64,000 bases of DNA from an uncultured Victivallales bacterium (GCA_934661375.1 CAKUJH010000008.1:34344-98343); one strand, 5' to 3'. Counted from the first letter of the stretch, positions 24,726 to 34,675 are shown. The notes: generated by a model from the sequence alone, not told the origin. A program made the numbers and translations.

Positions 24726-25006
24726 AACTCTCACCGTTTCCTTTGACATGTTTCTCTGCAGAATGTTCCCTGAAAAACACGTCTTTTGTCTGGACAGTCC
24801 AGTTTTTTCCCGAAAAAACCGGTTTCTCCCCAAAACCAGCCAAAAACTGCACTTCCAGACTTGAAATTTACAGCATCTTTTTCATTTTGCAAATCGGATT
24901 CTGCCCGCGGCAGACGGATGTCCGCACAGATGTTTGCATGTTTTCTGCGCCGGATGCGGATGAAAAATTTTTGAATTTTTTTGGATTTGGCAGATGCTGC
25001 CGGTTG

Positions 25007-26065
25007 TCAATGCAGTTCGGAACACTCTGCAATGCTGGTGCGGTCAATGAGTTCCGGTTCCAGTATTTCCGGTTCCGGGGCGGCACCTGTCCGGAAATAA
25101 CAATCCAGCAGAGACAGTGCGGCATGAGCCAGTTCATCTACCGGCTGCCGGATGGTGGTCAGCCCTTCCGCCGCGGCTTCCGGCCAGGAAATGTTGTCAT
25201 ACCCGATGACCGACAGCTGTTCCGGAATTTTCAGGTTCATTTCGCGGCAGACCTGCCACAGCTGCTGGGCGCGCCAGTCGCGCGAGGCAAAAAACGCCGT
25301 GGGGCGTCCCGGCTGACTCAGCAGTTCGCGCAGACGCTGACAGGATTGCCGGTCCGGTTCCTTCATCTCGATGATGTGTTCCGGCGCAAGGGTGATTTCC
25401 TCTTCCGCGAGCGCTCCGCGGAATCCCGCCAGCATTTCTTTATAAATGAATTCCGTACCCGGACCGCTGAGCAGTCCGATTCGGCGGTGTCCCGCTTTCA
25501 GCAGACGGAGTCCCGCCAGACGCCCGGCAGTCCGGAAATCCGCGCGGCAGTGAACATGTTTCTCCGGCGTTTCGGCATTGACCACCACTGCCGGGATGCC
25601 CGCCTGTTTCAGCCGTTCGAATCCGGCGGAGGACTCGATGGAGATGATTCCCTGAATTCCGCCGTTCCGGCAGCGGTCAGTCAGATCTCCGCGGTCTTCG
25701 CCGGGAAACGGGGCAAAGGACAGCACGACTTCAACAAAGCGTTCCGATGCCGCCAGACACAACGCGGAAAGCAGTCCCATCAGTTCATAGGTATCGCGGC
25801 GGAGAGTGGCGGAACAGCGGATCATGATGCGTTCGAGCCGCTGCGGTTTTACTCCCGGCGTGATGCAGACGCCGCGGCCGGGAATCCGGGAAAGCAGTCC
25901 GGACTGCTGAAGACGCAGAAGCGCGGCGCGTATGGTGCCGCGTCCGACGTGCAGGTCTTCCGCCAGCTGACGCTCGGAAGGCAGAACCGCCAAATGGTCG
26001 TAACGTCCTGCCATAATATAGTCTCTGAGCTGTTCTTCAATTCTGGTGTTGGGCAGTCTTGCCAT
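25007..26065 (-). CDS. GntR-type winged-helix regulator with LacI-like sensor domain
   Basis: The 352-residue protein has an N-terminal GntR winged helix (VLPSERQLAEDLHVGRGTIRAALLRLQQSGLL). A periplasmic-binding-protein-like domain follows (GHRRIGLLSGPG, VIGYDNISWPEAAAEGLTTIRQP), as in AraR-type regulators. The start at 26065 has AAAGGA at proper distance; the frame extends far upstream only as the shadow of the aminotransferase gene. It is divergent from the operon at 26255 and most likely represses it in response to a sugar. Confidence 0.85.
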   Translation of the reverse strand: MARLPNTRIEEQLRDYIMAGRYDHLAVLPSERQLAEDLHVGRGTIRAALLRLQQSGLLSRIPGRGVCITPGVKPQRLERIMIRCSATLRRDTYELMGLLSALCLAASERFVEVVLSFAPFPGEDRGDLTDRCRNGGIQGIISIESSAGFERLKQAGIPAVVVNAETPEKHVHCRADFRTAGRLAGLRLLKAGHRRIGLLSGPGTEFIYKEMLAGFRGALAEEEITLAPEHIIEMKEPDRQSCQRLRELLSQPGRPTAFFASRDWRAQQLWQVCREMNLKIPEQLSVIGYDNISWPEAAAEGLTTIRQPVDELAHAALSLLDCYFRTGAAPEPEILEPELIDRTSIAECSELH

Positions 26066-26171
26066 AATCATCCTTTGTTTTTCACTGATAATATACCATA
26101 GGCATACATTATTGCAATTCGGCCTGCCGGTGAAAATCCGTAATATTTTTGAAAAATTTTTGTTCCGGGCA

Positions 26172-26200
26172 TTGACAAAACGGCAATTTTGGATTATAAT
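26172..26200 (+). promoter_or_regulatory. Strong sigma-70-type promoter of the aminotransferase operon
   Basis: TTGACA (26172-26177) and TATAAT (26195-26200) are both perfect consensus boxes with the ideal 17-nt spacing. GGGC...GCCC (26212-26225) downstream could be an operator for the divergent GntR-type protein. Confidence 0.85.
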
Positions 26201-26254
26201 TAAAACCCAACGGGCGATAACAGCCCAATGGATAATAAAGAAGGAGATGCAAAC

Positions 26255-27571
26255 ATGGTGAACGAACTTGCGCTGAAAGGCGGTCCCAAAGCAATTGAAT
26301 GCGAAAATGAAAAACTTTTTCATTGGCCGATCGTGACGGAGGAAGATTTTCAGGCGGTGAATGCGGTTATTGCCGACGGCGGACGCCCCAGTGCGACGGA
26401 CATCACCATGGAATTTGAAAAGGAATGGGCGGCGTACAACGGCGTCAAGTATGCGCTCGGCACCTGCAACGGAACCGCCGCACTGGCTGCCGGAATGTGG
26501 GCGATCGGCGTCGGGGCAGGGGATGAAGTCATTGCTCCGAGCATCACCTACTGGGCAACCTGTGCCTGTGCCGTGCAGCTGGGTGCAAGTGTCCGTTTCG
26601 CGGAAGTCGACCCCGATACGCTCTGCATTGATCCCGCGGACGCGGAACGCAAAATCACGCCGCGCACCCGTGCCATTGTTGTGGTCAACTACGGCGGATA
26701 TCCGGCGGACTGGGACGCCCTGCTGGCGATTGCAAAGAAACATGATCTGAAGATTCTCGAAGACAACTCCCACGGACACGGTTCCATGTACAAGGGGCGC
26801 ATGTGCGGTTCGTTCGGCGATGTTTCCGGCGCGAGCATGATGGCGTGCAAGGCGTTCGCCATCGGAGAAGCCGGAATGATCACCACCAATGACCTTGACC
26901 TGTATAAACGCTGCATTGCCTACGGGCATTACGAGCGCACCTTCGCCAGCAAGTACAGCCGGAATTCCATCCCGATGGATCTGCCGGAACTCAAACCGTA
27001 TGTCGGCATTCCGATCGGCGGATGCAAACACCGCATGAATCAGATGTGTTCCGCCATGGGACGCGTCCAGCTCCGCCATTATCCGGAGCGGATTCAGGAA
27101 ATCGACCGCGCCATGACCTACTTCTCCGACCGTCTGGACGAACTGCCGGGTCTGCGCGTGGTGCGCCCGCCGAAAGGTTCCGGCATGACCAAGGGCGGCT
27201 GGTATCTGCCGATCTGCCATTACGACAGTTCCAGGCTCGGCGGTCTCAAGGTCCGGAAATTCACCGATGCCCTGAAAGCCGAAGGCGTGCAGTGCAATCC
27301 CGGCGCGAATCCGCCGATTCACGGTCTCGCGTATTTCCACGATCTGGATTTCTTCCACCTGGGCAAACCCGCAGTCGAAGCCTTCGGACAGCCCCGAATT
27401 GACACCAATACCGACGCCGATCTGCCGGTCACCATGGCGGTTGCGGAAAAGAATTTCATTCTTCCGTGGTTCAAACACTTTGACATTCCGGCGATCGACT
27501 GCTACATTAATGCGTTCAGAAAGGTAATCGCCCACGCGGAAGAACTGGTGCAGGAACAGGAAAACGCCTGA
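26255..27571 (+). CDS. DegT/DnrJ/EryC1/StrS family aminotransferase-like protein
   Basis: The start at 26255 follows AAGGAGATG. The 438-residue protein has the DegT fold: a GTCNGTAALAAGMWAIGVGAGDEVIAPSIT segment, and an EDNSHGHGS segment where the family has the PLP-binding Asp. In the usual SxxK position it has SGASMMACKAF, so a lysine is present. Members transaminate keto-sugars, and some act as dehydratases. It is the first gene of a four-part unit with an amidohydrolase and a Gfo/Idh/MocA dehydrogenase, which together suggest modification or breakdown of an amino sugar or inositol-type compound. Confidence 0.88.
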   Translation: MVNELALKGGPKAIECENEKLFHWPIVTEEDFQAVNAVIADGGRPSATDITMEFEKEWAAYNGVKYALGTCNGTAALAAGMWAIGVGAGDEVIAPSITYWATCACAVQLGASVRFAEVDPDTLCIDPADAERKITPRTRAIVVVNYGGYPADWDALLAIAKKHDLKILEDNSHGHGSMYKGRMCGSFGDVSGASMMACKAFAIGEAGMITTNDLDLYKRCIAYGHYERTFASKYSRNSIPMDLPELKPYVGIPIGGCKHRMNQMCSAMGRVQLRHYPERIQEIDRAMTYFSDRLDELPGLRVVRPPKGSGMTKGGWYLPICHYDSSRLGGLKVRKFTDALKAEGVQCNPGANPPIHGLAYFHDLDFFHLGKPAVEAFGQPRIDTNTDADLPVTMAVAEKNFILPWFKHFDIPAIDCYINAFRKVIAHAEELVQEQENA

Positions 27572-27588
27572 TCCGGAAGGAGGAACCC

Positions 27589-28470
27589 ATGAAAATCATT
27601 GATGCTCACAATCATCCCGACTGGCACGGCCACGACTTGAAGAAGAGTCTGGAAAACATGGACCGTTTCGGCATTGAGAAAACCTGGCTGCTGAGCTGGG
27701 AAGGACCCGCCGATAATTATTCACACAGTTACAATCAGGTGCTGCCCGGCGGACTGCTGGGCGTTGCCGGCGACCGCGACCCGGTTCCGTTTGTCCGCTG
27801 TCTTTCCTACAAGGAACGCGCCCCGGAACGCTTCATTCTCGGCTATTGTCCCGATCCGCGGCATCCCGACGCCTGCCGCAACCTGATCGCGGCGCATGAC
27901 ATCTACGGCGCGCAGGTCTGCGGCGAATTCAAAGTCCGCATGATGTATGACAACCCCGACGCCCTGATGCTTTGCCAGGTGGCGGGAGAACTCAAAATGC
28001 CGGTAACTTTCCATTTGCAATATGATCCCCGGAAACGCTGGGACGACCCGCGCGAAGAATGGTACGGCGGCACGATAGATACTGTCGAGCGGATGCTCCA
28101 GGCGTGTCCCGGCACCGTTTTCCTGGGTCATGCCCCCGGATTCTGGATCCACATTTCCGGCGATGACCTTTACCGCACGAAAGATTATCCGGCTTTGACC
28201 GATCCCGTGCTGCCGGGCGGCAGAATACCTGAACTGCTGCGGAAATATCCCAATCTGTATTGCGACATTTCCTCGGGTTCCGGACGCTATGCGCTCAGCC
28301 GGGATCTGGATTTCACCCGGAAATTCCTGATCGAATTCCATGACCGCGTGCTTTACGCCCGTGATTTTTTCGACAACAAACACCAGGAGCTGCTCAATTC
28401 ACTCGGTCTGCCGGAAAATGTCCTGGAAGACATCTATTTCCGGAATGCGGAAAGGCTGCTGGCGCAATGA
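27589..28470 (+). CDS. Amidohydrolase-family TIM-barrel metal-dependent hydrolase
   Basis: The 293-residue protein starts with MKIIDAHNHPDWHG, an HxH-type metal motif of the amidohydrolase-2 family. The downstream VFLGHAPGFWIH supplies another histidine, and VLYARDFFDNKHQE sits where the C-terminal metal-binding Asp is expected. Relatives hydrolyse lactones or decarboxylate small acids. It lies 17 nt after the aminotransferase gene with AAGGAGG before its start. Its stop overlaps the start of the next gene (ATGA). Confidence 0.82.
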   Translation: MKIIDAHNHPDWHGHDLKKSLENMDRFGIEKTWLLSWEGPADNYSHSYNQVLPGGLLGVAGDRDPVPFVRCLSYKERAPERFILGYCPDPRHPDACRNLIAAHDIYGAQVCGEFKVRMMYDNPDALMLCQVAGELKMPVTFHLQYDPRKRWDDPREEWYGGTIDTVERMLQACPGTVFLGHAPGFWIHISGDDLYRTKDYPALTDPVLPGGRIPELLRKYPNLYCDISSGSGRYALSRDLDFTRKFLIEFHDRVLYARDFFDNKHQELLNSLGLPENVLEDIYFRNAERLLAQ

Positions 28471-29495
28471 GCGGCGGAAAAGTCAGATATGCCGTCATCG
28501 GGACCGGCGGCATTGCGGAAACCCATGCGGCGGCTCTGCGGCAGGTCGAACGCGCGGAACTGTTCATGGTTTATGACCGTGATACGGCGAAAGCGGAAGA
28601 TTTCGCCCGCCGGCACGGCTGCCGCGCCGCCCGGTCGCCGGAAGAAATCGCCGAATCCGGAGCGGATGCCGTTTCCATTGCCACGCCGAGCGGAACCCAT
28701 GCCGCGGTCGCGGTTCCCATGGCGAAGGCGGGAAAACATGTTTTCTGCGAAAAACCGCTGGATGTAACCAGTGAAAAAGCGGAACAGATCATCCAGGCCT
28801 GCCGGGAAAAACATGTCCTTCTGACGGCGGTTCTCCCGCTGCGTTTCTGCGATACCGTGCGCTGGACCAAACACTGCGCCGACCTGGGGTGTCTCGGCTC
28901 GCCGGTGCTGACTTCCGCATCCATGCGCTGGTTCCGGGCGCCGGAATATTATGCGGATTCCTGGCGCGGTTCCCGCTCCATGGACGGCGGAGTCCTGATG
29001 AATCAGGGGATCCACTTCGCCGACCTGCTGCTGTATTTCAACGGCGATGCGGCGGAAGTTTCGGCTTTCTCCGTCAGACGGATGCACTTGCAGCTGGAAG
29101 TCGACGACACCGTTTGCGCGTCCATCCGGTTCCGCAACGGTTCTCTGGGGCTTTTTGAGGTCAGCACCGCCTGCGCTCCGGGAAATCCGAAACGGTTTGA
29201 ATTTTCCGGAACGGAAGGTTCCATTGTGATGGAAGATGACCGGATCGTCCGCACCCGGTTCAGGGAAGAACCGCTCCGGGCGGGAACTCCGCCGGAAAGC
29301 AGCGGTTCGGCGCAGGATTCGGCGTCTCCTCTGCTCTCGGACTGCGAACTGCACCGCCGCCAGTTTGCGAACTTCACGGCGGCAGTTCTGGACGGCGTTC
29401 CGCTGGAAGTTCCCGGCGAAGAAGGTCTTGCCGCCATCCGGCTGATCGAAGCCATTACCCGCTCCGCCGCATCCGGCGAACGGGTGTTTCTGTAA
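28467..29495 (+). CDS. Gfo/Idh/MocA family oxidoreductase
   Basis: The 342-residue protein has a Rossmann N-terminus (RYAVIGTGGIAETHA), the EKP motif (VFCEKPLDVTSEKAE) and the second-domain signature GGVLMNQGIHFADLLLYF. It is translationally coupled to the amidohydrolase gene by a 4-nt overlap and ends the operon, since a strong terminator follows. It probably oxidises the sugar or cyclitol handled by the two upstream enzymes. Confidence 0.88.
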   Translation: MSGGKVRYAVIGTGGIAETHAAALRQVERAELFMVYDRDTAKAEDFARRHGCRAARSPEEIAESGADAVSIATPSGTHAAVAVPMAKAGKHVFCEKPLDVTSEKAEQIIQACREKHVLLTAVLPLRFCDTVRWTKHCADLGCLGSPVLTSASMRWFRAPEYYADSWRGSRSMDGGVLMNQGIHFADLLLYFNGDAAEVSAFSVRRMHLQLEVDDTVCASIRFRNGSLGLFEVSTACAPGNPKRFEFSGTEGSIVMEDDRIVRTRFREEPLRAGTPPESSGSAQDSASPLLSDCELHRRQFANFTAAVLDGVPLEVPGEEGLAAIRLIEAITRSAASGERVFL

Positions 29496-29505
29496 CCTCT
29501 TCTTT

Positions 29506-29547
29506 TCTGTGAACGGTGAACTTTTTTTTGCCGTTCACAGATCTTTT
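29506..29547 (+). terminator. Terminator closing the aminotransferase operon
   Basis: CTGTGAACGG (29506-29515) pairs with CCGTTCACAG (29531-29540), followed by ATCTTTTT. Confidence 0.85.
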
Positions 29548-29607
29548 TGCCAAATCATTTGTCCTATGTAATGAAGAAAATTCCGGTTTTCAGATTAACA
29601 TAAACTG

Positions 29608-29635
29608 TTGACAATAACGGAAAAATGCTTATAAT
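29608..29635 (+). promoter_or_regulatory. Promoter of the regulator at 29725
   Basis: TTGACA (29608-29613) and TATAAT (29630-29635) are spaced 16 nt apart. Downstream the leader contains GTTTTCACGGATTTTACGGAAAACG, a partial inverted repeat (CGTTTTC/GAAAACG) that may be an autoregulatory site. Confidence 0.75.
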
Positions 29636-29724
29636 ATAGCAACAGAGGTCGTTTTCACGGATTTTACGGAAAACGTTTTCGGCAGAAACTGAAAACACGT
29701 GCAACACGAGGCTGCGACACAGAT

Positions 29725-30789
29725 ATGAGTACTGCAAGATATCCGGCACTGGCGTCGGTTCTGGAAAAGAGAATCGCGCAAGGAGATTATCAGGGCAAGA
29801 TCCCCACCGTCAGGGAACTGGCGGCGGAGTTCGGCGTTTCCCGCCAGACGGTTACGCTGGCATTGCGTCCGCTGATCAAATCCGGTCTGCTGAAACCGGA
29901 AGGGCGGCGCGGCATCCGGATCGCCAAAGCCGATGCGGCTTCGGGAATGATCGGTCTGGTCGCCAGCGGCGACATGAACATCATGGAAAGCGACAGCAAG
30001 CTGATGGAACTTCAGCAGCAGATCAGCGGCGACGGATATGAATCCGTGCTGATCGGCGTTACTTCCTGGATCAGCCCGCGCAGTGTCTGCACTTTGATCA
30101 GCGATCATTTCGCCGGAATGATTTTCACCAACAGCACGCTTTCTTTTGAAGTTGCGGAGCATCTGGACAAACATGCCATTCCGTTTGTCTCCTGCAACCG
30201 TCTGCCGGTATATCCGCATATCAATTCCGTGGAATCCGACTGGGCCGGCTCCCTCCGCGAACTGACCGGACGGCTGGTCCGGGCGGGATACGGCAGAATC
30301 GGCCTTTTCTTCCCCGGACGTCTCGAAGATTACGGACTGATCATCCGCAAGGAATGGCTGAAAATCAAGGAAGATTTCGGCATGCCCGCGGAAAATTACG
30401 ACCATCTCCGTCTGGACTGCCGCGATTCCATTGACGGAAATCTGATGAAATACCTGAGCCTCATGCACGATGAGCGGAATTATCCGCAGTGTCTGCTGGT
30501 CTGGAGCGGCATGAGCGACAACATGGTGCGTCTGCTTACCGAAGGTCCGCTGGCTCTGCCGGAGGACACCTGCATTATCGGCATGTCCAAAAAAGATATG
30601 GTCTACCCGGACCGGTTCATCACGTTCAGCGACGGTGAAGGATATCACAGCACGCTGTTTGCCGCTTACGAAGCCTTGCGGGAGATTATGATTGCCCCGA
30701 CCACCCGCAAAATTCATCGCTCGATCGGATTTCCGTTGGATTGCAACCATATACTTGCTGAAGTGAAAAGGAGGAACAAACCGCATTGA
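29725..30789 (+). CDS. GntR-type winged-helix regulator with LacI-like sensor domain
   Basis: The 354-residue protein has a GntR winged helix (KIPTVRELAAEFGVSRQTVTLALRPLIKSGLLKPEG). A LacI/ribose-binding-protein-like effector domain follows (GMIGLVASGDMNI, GYGRIGLFFPGR, CIIGMSKKDM). It is a second member of the same regulator type as the one at 25007. The start has only a weak ribosome-binding site. It precedes a prepilin and three secreted or glycoside-hydrolase-like genes on the same strand, which it probably controls. Confidence 0.83.
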   Translation: MSTARYPALASVLEKRIAQGDYQGKIPTVRELAAEFGVSRQTVTLALRPLIKSGLLKPEGRRGIRIAKADAASGMIGLVASGDMNIMESDSKLMELQQQISGDGYESVLIGVTSWISPRSVCTLISDHFAGMIFTNSTLSFEVAEHLDKHAIPFVSCNRLPVYPHINSVESDWAGSLRELTGRLVRAGYGRIGLFFPGRLEDYGLIIRKEWLKIKEDFGMPAENYDHLRLDCRDSIDGNLMKYLSLMHDERNYPQCLLVWSGMSDNMVRLLTEGPLALPEDTCIIGMSKKDMVYPDRFITFSDGEGYHSTLFAAYEALREIMIAPTTRKIHRSIGFPLDCNHILAEVKRRNKPH

Positions 30790-30877
30790 AGAAAGATTGA
30801 GAATGAAACAGACATGGGGAAAAAACGGCGGAATGCCGCAGGAACAGAAAAACAAACATAAAACCGGAGTAAGAAAC

Positions 30878-31705
30878 ATGAAAAACAGATTTTTTGCAAG
30901 AGAAACGAACCGCTGCAGCAGCAGAGCATGCGGATTTACTCTCATTGAACTCCTCGTCGTTATTGCCATCATCGCGATTCTGGCGGGGATGCTTTTGCCC
31001 GCTTTGAACGCCGCACGGGAAAAGGCGCGTTCCGCCAACTGCATGGCGAACCTGAAACAGCTGGGGCTGGCAATCAACCAGTACTGCAATGACTTCAACC
31101 ATGTCATGCCGAATCCGGCCGCCGCCAACAGCCTGACGGACAACTGGTTCAACAAATTGGATGGGTACATTGCCGGAGCGGAAGTGACAAACGTGAAACT
31201 GAACAACGGAAGAAGCATTCCCGGTGCATCGCTCTTTGCCAAGAGAACCTCATTCCGCTGTCCGTCTGATACAAGGCCGTACCGCACCGATACAAGCGCA
31301 CAGGGCGGATTGAGTTATGCTCTGCCGTTTTCCAGTCTCGCCGCTTATCCCGGATTTGCCGGAGCAAAAGTCAGCCGCATCAAATTCCCGACCCGGCTTG
31401 TCGGATTGGCTGAAATTTCCTACTATCCGACTTTCAACAGTTACAACGGCGTGCGTCCTGCCGACAACAATTTCGAAATTACCGTCAGCCCGAAAAGTCC
31501 CTATGTGAATGAGAACAACAGCCAGTATATCGTCCGTTACCACAGCGGGGCGACAAACATGGTGTACTTTGACGGACATGTGGACGCCCAGCGTCATGTC
31601 TGGGTGATTCAGGGCGCTGGTCAGACCGGATCAAAACCGGTCATCCTGCAGTCTGTCGGCATGTGGATGATCGAAGGCTCCTGGACAAATCGCTATACCC
31701 TGTAA
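30878..31705 (+). CDS. Type II secretion/type IV pilin-like protein (H-X9-DG class)
   Basis: The start at 30878 follows ACCGGAGTAAG. The 275-residue protein has a classical prepilin signal with the cleavage site CGFTLIELLVVIAIIAILAGM (Gly-Phe junction, Glu5) and the following LLPALNAAREKARSANC. The C-terminal motif RYHSGATNMVYFDGHVD is the H-X9-DG signature of a prepilin family strongly expanded in Planctomycetes, Verrucomicrobia and Lentisphaerae. Such proteins are often found one per carbohydrate-utilisation cluster, as here. The exact role (pseudopilin, surface fibre or secretion guide) is unknown. Confidence 0.88.
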   Translation: MKNRFFARETNRCSSRACGFTLIELLVVIAIIAILAGMLLPALNAAREKARSANCMANLKQLGLAINQYCNDFNHVMPNPAAANSLTDNWFNKLDGYIAGAEVTNVKLNNGRSIPGASLFAKRTSFRCPSDTRPYRTDTSAQGGLSYALPFSSLAAYPGFAGAKVSRIKFPTRLVGLAEISYYPTFNSYNGVRPADNNFEITVSPKSPYVNENNSQYIVRYHSGATNMVYFDGHVDAQRHVWVIQGAGQTGSKPVILQSVGMWMIEGSWTNRYTL

Positions 31706-31731
31706 AACGGAATCAGGAAAGGAAAAGAACC

Positions 31732-32772
31732 ATGAAGAAACGACTTGTTATCGCTTCGATGCTGTGTGCGGCGGCATGTTTCGCCCAGAATGCGGATCAC
31801 GCAGCTCCGGCGGCCGCAGAACCGGCGGGCGCGTTGCTCAAAAGCATCTCATTTGACACCACGGCGGGTTTTCAGCAGTGGCCGGACGATTCCCAGATTG
31901 AACTGGACGATGAGGTTTTCAAGGAAGGCAAAGCGTCCATAGTCTTTACGCCGGACAACAATTTTGTGGCGTATTTTTATCAGAAACTCATTCCCGGTCA
32001 TGAATACACCATCACCTGCTGGGTCAAAATGGAATCCGACCTGATCAAACGCTGCGGCATTTCGGTCAGTTTCGCCAAACAGGGCGGCGGCAATTCCAGC
32101 GCGGGACGGGTCCATTTTCCGTTTGCCGATCTGGCACCGGCGGACAACGAATGGCATCAGTGCAAAGTTACGTTCAAAGCGCCGGAAGAAGCCGTGCGCG
32201 GCCAGGTCATGCTGGCGATGCACCGTGCCAACACCACCGTGTTCATTGATGATTTCAAGATGTATGACATGAGCGCGAAATCCGTTGCCGCCAATACGAC
32301 GGTCACGCAGGGCAAAGTTCTCAAGTCCATGAAATTCACGAACACCGTCGGACTGATGAGCGATCCCAAAGGCAAGATCGTGCTGGGCAAGGCGGAGGAA
32401 AACGACGGCCGCGCCTGTCTGGTCTTCACGCCGAACAACGACAAGGACTGTCTGGCATACACCGTGTACTATTACCAGAAAATCACGCCGGGAAAATATG
32501 TGTTCGAGTTTGATTATCAGGCGCCGTCCGACCCGATCGCGCGGGCCTGTCTGCTGGCGCAGTTCGGCGGTCCGGGCAAGAAGCTGGGACAGCTGGGGAC
32601 GTTCACGCGGAAGGTTTCCGATTTCGGAGTCTGCGACGGGAGCTGGCAGCATGCGGTGATTCCGGTAACGGTTCCGGAAGGAACCGCGAATGCCCGGATC
32701 ATGTTTGCGTTCTTCCGCACCAATGTGCAGATCAAGATTGCGGACTTCAAGATTATCCAGACTGAAAAATAA
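31732..32772 (+). CDS. Secreted protein with two tandem CBM-like domains
   Basis: The 346-residue protein has a signal peptide (LVIASMLCAAACFAQNA). Two copies of a ~150-residue domain follow. They start LLKSISFDTTAGFQQWPDD and VLKSMKFTNTVGLMSDPKG and continue with parallel motifs (VAYFYQKLIPGHEYTITCWV against TVYYYQKITPGKYVFEFDY). The beta-sandwich pattern is that of CBM4/9-type carbohydrate-binding modules. No catalytic domain is present. AGGAAAGG precedes the start. It probably holds a glycan near the hydrolases encoded downstream. Confidence 0.75.
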   Translation: MKKRLVIASMLCAAACFAQNADHAAPAAAEPAGALLKSISFDTTAGFQQWPDDSQIELDDEVFKEGKASIVFTPDNNFVAYFYQKLIPGHEYTITCWVKMESDLIKRCGISVSFAKQGGGNSSAGRVHFPFADLAPADNEWHQCKVTFKAPEEAVRGQVMLAMHRANTTVFIDDFKMYDMSAKSVAANTTVTQGKVLKSMKFTNTVGLMSDPKGKIVLGKAEENDGRACLVFTPNNDKDCLAYTVYYYQKITPGKYVFEFDYQAPSDPIARACLLAQFGGPGKKLGQLGTFTRKVSDFGVCDGSWQHAVIPVTVPEGTANARIMFAFFRTNVQIKIADFKIIQTEK

Positions 32773-32788
32773 AAAATTGGAGATAGGA

Positions 32789-34675
32789 ATGAAAATGCTG
32801 AAAAAAATTGAAAAAACGTTTCTGTCGGGGATCCTGCTGACGGCATTGAGCGTACCGGCTCTGCCTGCGGCGGAGACGGTTCCGGAAGGCGTTGTGACCA
32901 CGATGCCGCCGCTGACGACGAAACGTCCGTATCTGCCGCGCAAGAAATCGGGTTATGCCTTTGTCAGCAACATCGAACAGATCGCGTATGTGGCGGCGGA
33001 ATCGTCTTCCATGATCCATTTCACGCCGGTCAATCCGTCGCATAAGCCGAAGCTGTTCATCGCCCTCCCGCCGGAAATCCGGCTTCAGGGGGCGTACCGC
33101 GATCTGTCGGTCAGTGCGCCGGAAAAGACCACGCTCAACGGGCGTGAAATGGATCTTTACAAAGTCTCATCCGGGCCGAGGGTTTCGAAGTATACCTTCT
33201 TCTGGCGTCTGACCCGTGCTTTGCCGGAAGGCACCGCCCTGACCGGCTACTACTGGGGCGAATGGTCCAAAGGCAAACAGGCCCCGCAGAAACTGAACAT
33301 ACAGGTGGTGTCCATTCCGGAAGCGAAGGAATTCAAATCCATTCCGGTTTACCTTTCCATGCCGAACGATTTCTATTCCGCCTGGCCGGACACGGCGGGT
33401 CTGCGGCGTGCCGGGTTCAATTATCTGGACATGTGGACGTATCTGCTGGAAGATGAATCCGACTGGGGCATTCCGCATCTGGACGCCACGCTGGAAAAAG
33501 CCGCCGCCGCCGGGATCGGCACGATCGCCTGGATACGGGAATGGTGGTGGCACAACGGAAAGAAAGAGGACGGCAAGGCAACCCTGATCGACGGTTCGAA
33601 AGTCGACAGCATGCTGTGTCTTTCCTATCGCGGCAAATGGTATCAGGCCCTGATCGCGCAGGGAAAATATCTGATCGACCGCGGACAGTATTTCCACAGC
33701 ACCGACCCGGAAATGTACGGGGAAGGGAACAAGATCTGCTTCTGCTCCGACTGCAAGAAACGTTTCGGCGAATACCTGAAGAAGATTCCGGGCAGTCCGG
33801 CATATCTGGATCCCGCCGTCTTTGAAAAAGCCCCGGCGGAACATCCGGAGCTGCATCGCCTGTGGAATGCGTTCAAGTGCTGGAGCTATGCGGAATTCTT
33901 CGCGGAATACCGCCGGACCATGGTCGCGTACATGAAGGAACAGGGGATCGACAAGCCCTTCCGTTTCATTGTCTATTCCTCATACCACCGTTCGTTCCCC
34001 GCATTCTACGATTACAAGGATTACCGCGACAGCCATTCCTATGTGATGACGCTGGAAGACCCGAAGACGTTCGTCGGCGTGTTTGACTACATCGCTCCGA
34101 TGAGCTATATGGACGTCTATGCCAATTACAAGGATTATGACATGCTGCTGCCCCGGAAAGACACGGTTGTTCTGCGCCGGATCATGAACGACCGGACGCC
34201 GGTCGCGCCGATTCTCTGCGCGGGGTATCCGTTCGTATATGCGTTCGGTTCCGATTTGAACGCGGAGATGCTGAAATACAACATGCTCGAAGTCATCGGA
34301 GCGGGCGGCAAAGGTTTCGGATTCTGGGGCGAATGTCCCTTCGATGCGGCGGATATGAAGTCCGTGGCGGAAGTGGTCAACATGCTTGCGCCGTATGAGA
34401 AAGTGATCCTGGACGGCAAAGCGGACGCCGCGGTTTCTGTGCCGTCGAACAACGCTCTGGCGCGCCGGATCCAGGCTCCGCAGGGGTCGCTGATCCTGGT
34501 GTCGGAATATTCCCGCCGTCCGCTGGAAGTCACGGTGGAATGCCCGGTAACGGAAGAATCCCGCGTGCTGGAGCTGAATACGGGGAAGGAAATCGGGAAG
34601 ATTTCCGCGCAGAATCCGCGTTTCACAGTGAAACTGGACAAAGAACGCGCGGTCATGCTGTATGTCGGACGCTGA
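32789..34675 (+). CDS. Secreted putative glycoside hydrolase, TIM-barrel type
   Basis: The start at 32789 follows TTGGAGAT and gives a signal peptide (FLSGILLTALSVPALPAAE). The 628-residue protein has an N-terminal beta region, then a TIM-barrel-like region (FNYLDMWTYLLEDESDWG, GIGTIAWIREWWWHNG, YFHSTDPEMYGEGNKICFCSDCKKRFGEYL). The CFCSDC...F segment resembles the small metal-binding site of GH42-like and related uncharacterised hydrolases. A C-terminal beta domain ends the protein. The substrate is unknown. It follows the CBM-like gene by 16 nt. Confidence 0.7.
   Translation: MKMLKKIEKTFLSGILLTALSVPALPAAETVPEGVVTTMPPLTTKRPYLPRKKSGYAFVSNIEQIAYVAAESSSMIHFTPVNPSHKPKLFIALPPEIRLQGAYRDLSVSAPEKTTLNGREMDLYKVSSGPRVSKYTFFWRLTRALPEGTALTGYYWGEWSKGKQAPQKLNIQVVSIPEAKEFKSIPVYLSMPNDFYSAWPDTAGLRRAGFNYLDMWTYLLEDESDWGIPHLDATLEKAAAAGIGTIAWIREWWWHNGKKEDGKATLIDGSKVDSMLCLSYRGKWYQALIAQGKYLIDRGQYFHSTDPEMYGEGNKICFCSDCKKRFGEYLKKIPGSPAYLDPAVFEKAPAEHPELHRLWNAFKCWSYAEFFAEYRRTMVAYMKEQGIDKPFRFIVYSSYHRSFPAFYDYKDYRDSHSYVMTLEDPKTFVGVFDYIAPMSYMDVYANYKDYDMLLPRKDTVVLRRIMNDRTPVAPILCAGYPFVYAFGSDLNAEMLKYNMLEVIGAGGKGFGFWGECPFDAADMKSVAEVVNMLAPYEKVILDGKADAAVSVPSNNALARRIQAPQGSLILVSEYSRRPLEVTVECPVTEESRVLELNTGKEIGKISAQNPRFTVKLDKERAVMLYVGR

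Noticed and set aside
24834..25006. Possible small gene between the sigma-factor operon and the GntR-type regulator
   Set aside because: Only AT-rich sequence with short frames is visible; it is more likely the promoter region of the sigma operon.
26066..27535. Very long minus-strand extension of the GntR-type regulator
   Set aside because: It is the shadow of the aminotransferase gene on the plus strand and crosses that operon's consensus promoter.
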